Assembly (NCBI GenBank): GCA_023434095.1
Contig: JAEYTJ010000382.1
Coordinates: 1 to 5,993 of the forward strand
From: Pseudomonadota bacterium
GTDB lineage: Bacteria > Pseudomonadota > Alphaproteobacteria > Rhizobiales > Xanthobacteraceae
Reading direction: 5' to 3'
DNA length: 5,993 nt
Within the stretch, counting starts at the first letter, position 1; every line of letters begins with the position of its first letter. A model generated the notes under the pieces. The model worked only from the letters and a program-made list of their open reading frames with translations, was not told where the DNA came from and searched no databases. The position numbers were made by a program, and so were the translations under genes. This document shows, piece after piece, positions 5,452 to 5,993 of the stretch.

Positions 5452-5993
5452 ATGACCGACGACACGCTCGATCCCGTGCACGAATCGCCCTTCCGTACCA
5501 GCCTGCTCGAAGAGGCCGACGGCGCCGGCAGCAACCCGACGCTCAACCCGACCATGGGCGAGCTGATCTCGATCCGCTTCTCCCGTCGCGGGCTGCTGAA
5601 AGTCTCCCTCGCCGTGTCCGCCATTGCCGCCACGGTCGGGCCGGCGGCGTTGCTGACCGCCGAAAACGCGCGGGCTGCCGCGACAGGTGCCTCCGCGGCG
5701 AACGGCTCGGCGTTCAGCTTCGTCGAGGTTGAGGCCGGTGTCGATGAGACCCATCATGTCGCGGAAGGCTATGACGCCGAGGTGCTGCTGCGCTGGGGCG
5801 ATCCGCTCTTCGCCGATTCTCCCGCCTTCGATCCGAAGAACCAGAGCGCCGAGGCCCAGCGCCGGCAGTTCGGCTATAATAACGACTATGTCGGCTTCAT
5901 CCCGCTGGGCGGTTCGTCCGAGCACGGGTTGCTGGTGGTGAACCACGAATACACCAACGAGCATTTGATGTTCCCCGGCATCGTCAGCGTCGC
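5452..5993 (+). CDS. phoX: PhoX-type alkaline phosphatase (DUF839), N-terminal part, cut by window edge
   Basis: This frame is open from the ATG to the right edge, giving 180 complete codons of a protein that is normally several hundred residues longer. PhoX enzymes are Tat-exported, calcium- and iron-dependent phosphomonoesterases that free phosphate from organic esters in the periplasm or outside the cell. A long hydrophilic n-region (1-43) precedes the twin-arginine motif S44-R45-R46-G47-L48-L49-K50. A hydrophobic stretch follows (51-70), with a likely signal peptidase I site after ARA at 73-75. The mature part shows YDAEVLLRWGDP, FGYNNDYVGFIPL and LLVVNHEYTNEHLMFPG, which are characteristic of the PhoX/DUF839 family; active-site residues further on are outside the window. 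GGAG at 5442-5445 is a well-placed Shine-Dalgarno, 6 nt before the ATG. A 122-nt gap and a candidate Pho box suggest separate, phosphate-responsive control from bpt. Other DUF839 members without proven phosphatase activity are the main alternative. Confidence 0.88.
   Translation, partial: MTDDTLDPVHESPFRTSLLEEADGAGSNPTLNPTMGELISIRFSRRGLLKVSLAVSAIAATVGPAALLTAENARAAATGASAANGSAFSFVEVEAGVDETHHVAEGYDAEVLLRWGDPLFADSPAFDPKNQSAEAQRRQFGYNNDYVGFIPLGGSSEHGLLVVNHEYTNEHLMFPGIVSV

Noticed and set aside
5263..5964. A 233-residue minus-strand frame opposite the bpt end and phoX
   Set aside because: The + strand carries the PhoX Tat signal and family motifs in the same place, so this is a shadow.
1..5993. 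CRISPR arrays, insertion sequences, tRNA or rRNA genes, phage or defence genes
   Set aside because: I looked for spaced repeats, transposase motifs, terminal inverted repeats and tRNA-like folds and saw none. Composition is even across all genes, with no sign of a recently acquired island.

Overview
The window is GC-rich DNA with G/C-dominated third codon positions. It reads as chromosomal sequence from an alphaproteobacterium of the Hyphomicrobiales (Rhizobiales), plausibly Xanthobacteraceae-like. The lineage evidence is the Bradyrhizobium-type magnesium HemB, the rhizobial-type leucyltransferase Bpt and the Tat-exported PhoX-type protein. The lineage is inferred from protein resemblance alone; no 16S or marker search was possible.

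Layout, all on the + strand: (1) positions 1-264 are an upstream region with no convincing gene; they contain two inverted repeats built from GCGCAC/GTGCGC and a TATAAG -10-like element ahead of hemB. (2) hemB, 5-aminolevulinate dehydratase. (3) 21 nt later, an unusual protein that joins a lipoprotein-type signal and a small predicted periplasmic domain to a complete LivH-like ABC permease. (4) 8 nt later, a PLP- and ACT-domain threonine ammonia-lyase (ilvA). (5) After 72 nt, with a strong Shine-Dalgarno, an RDD-family membrane protein. (6) After 83 nt, bpt, the N-degron aspartate/glutamate leucyltransferase, with a GTG start. (7) After a 122-nt spacer that holds a candidate Pho box, the first 180 codons of a PhoX-type phosphatase, cut by the right edge.

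Spacing suggests hemB, the permease fusion and ilvA form one transcription unit, with RDD possibly following. bpt may be co-transcribed or have its own weak promoter. phoX looks independently controlled, probably by phosphate. The housekeeping roles are unrelated to each other: tetrapyrrole synthesis, the isoleucine precursor 2-oxobutyrate, and N-end-rule tagging. The one plausible functional link is between the branched-chain-amino-acid-type permease and ilvA.

The most unusual object is the lipoprotein-permease fusion at 1333-2676. In the window it has no ATPase, second permease or binding-protein partner, and its N-terminal domain is one I cannot assign to a named family. The rest is ordinary core-genome content. 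The long minus-strand frames opposite these genes are GC-rich antisense shadows.
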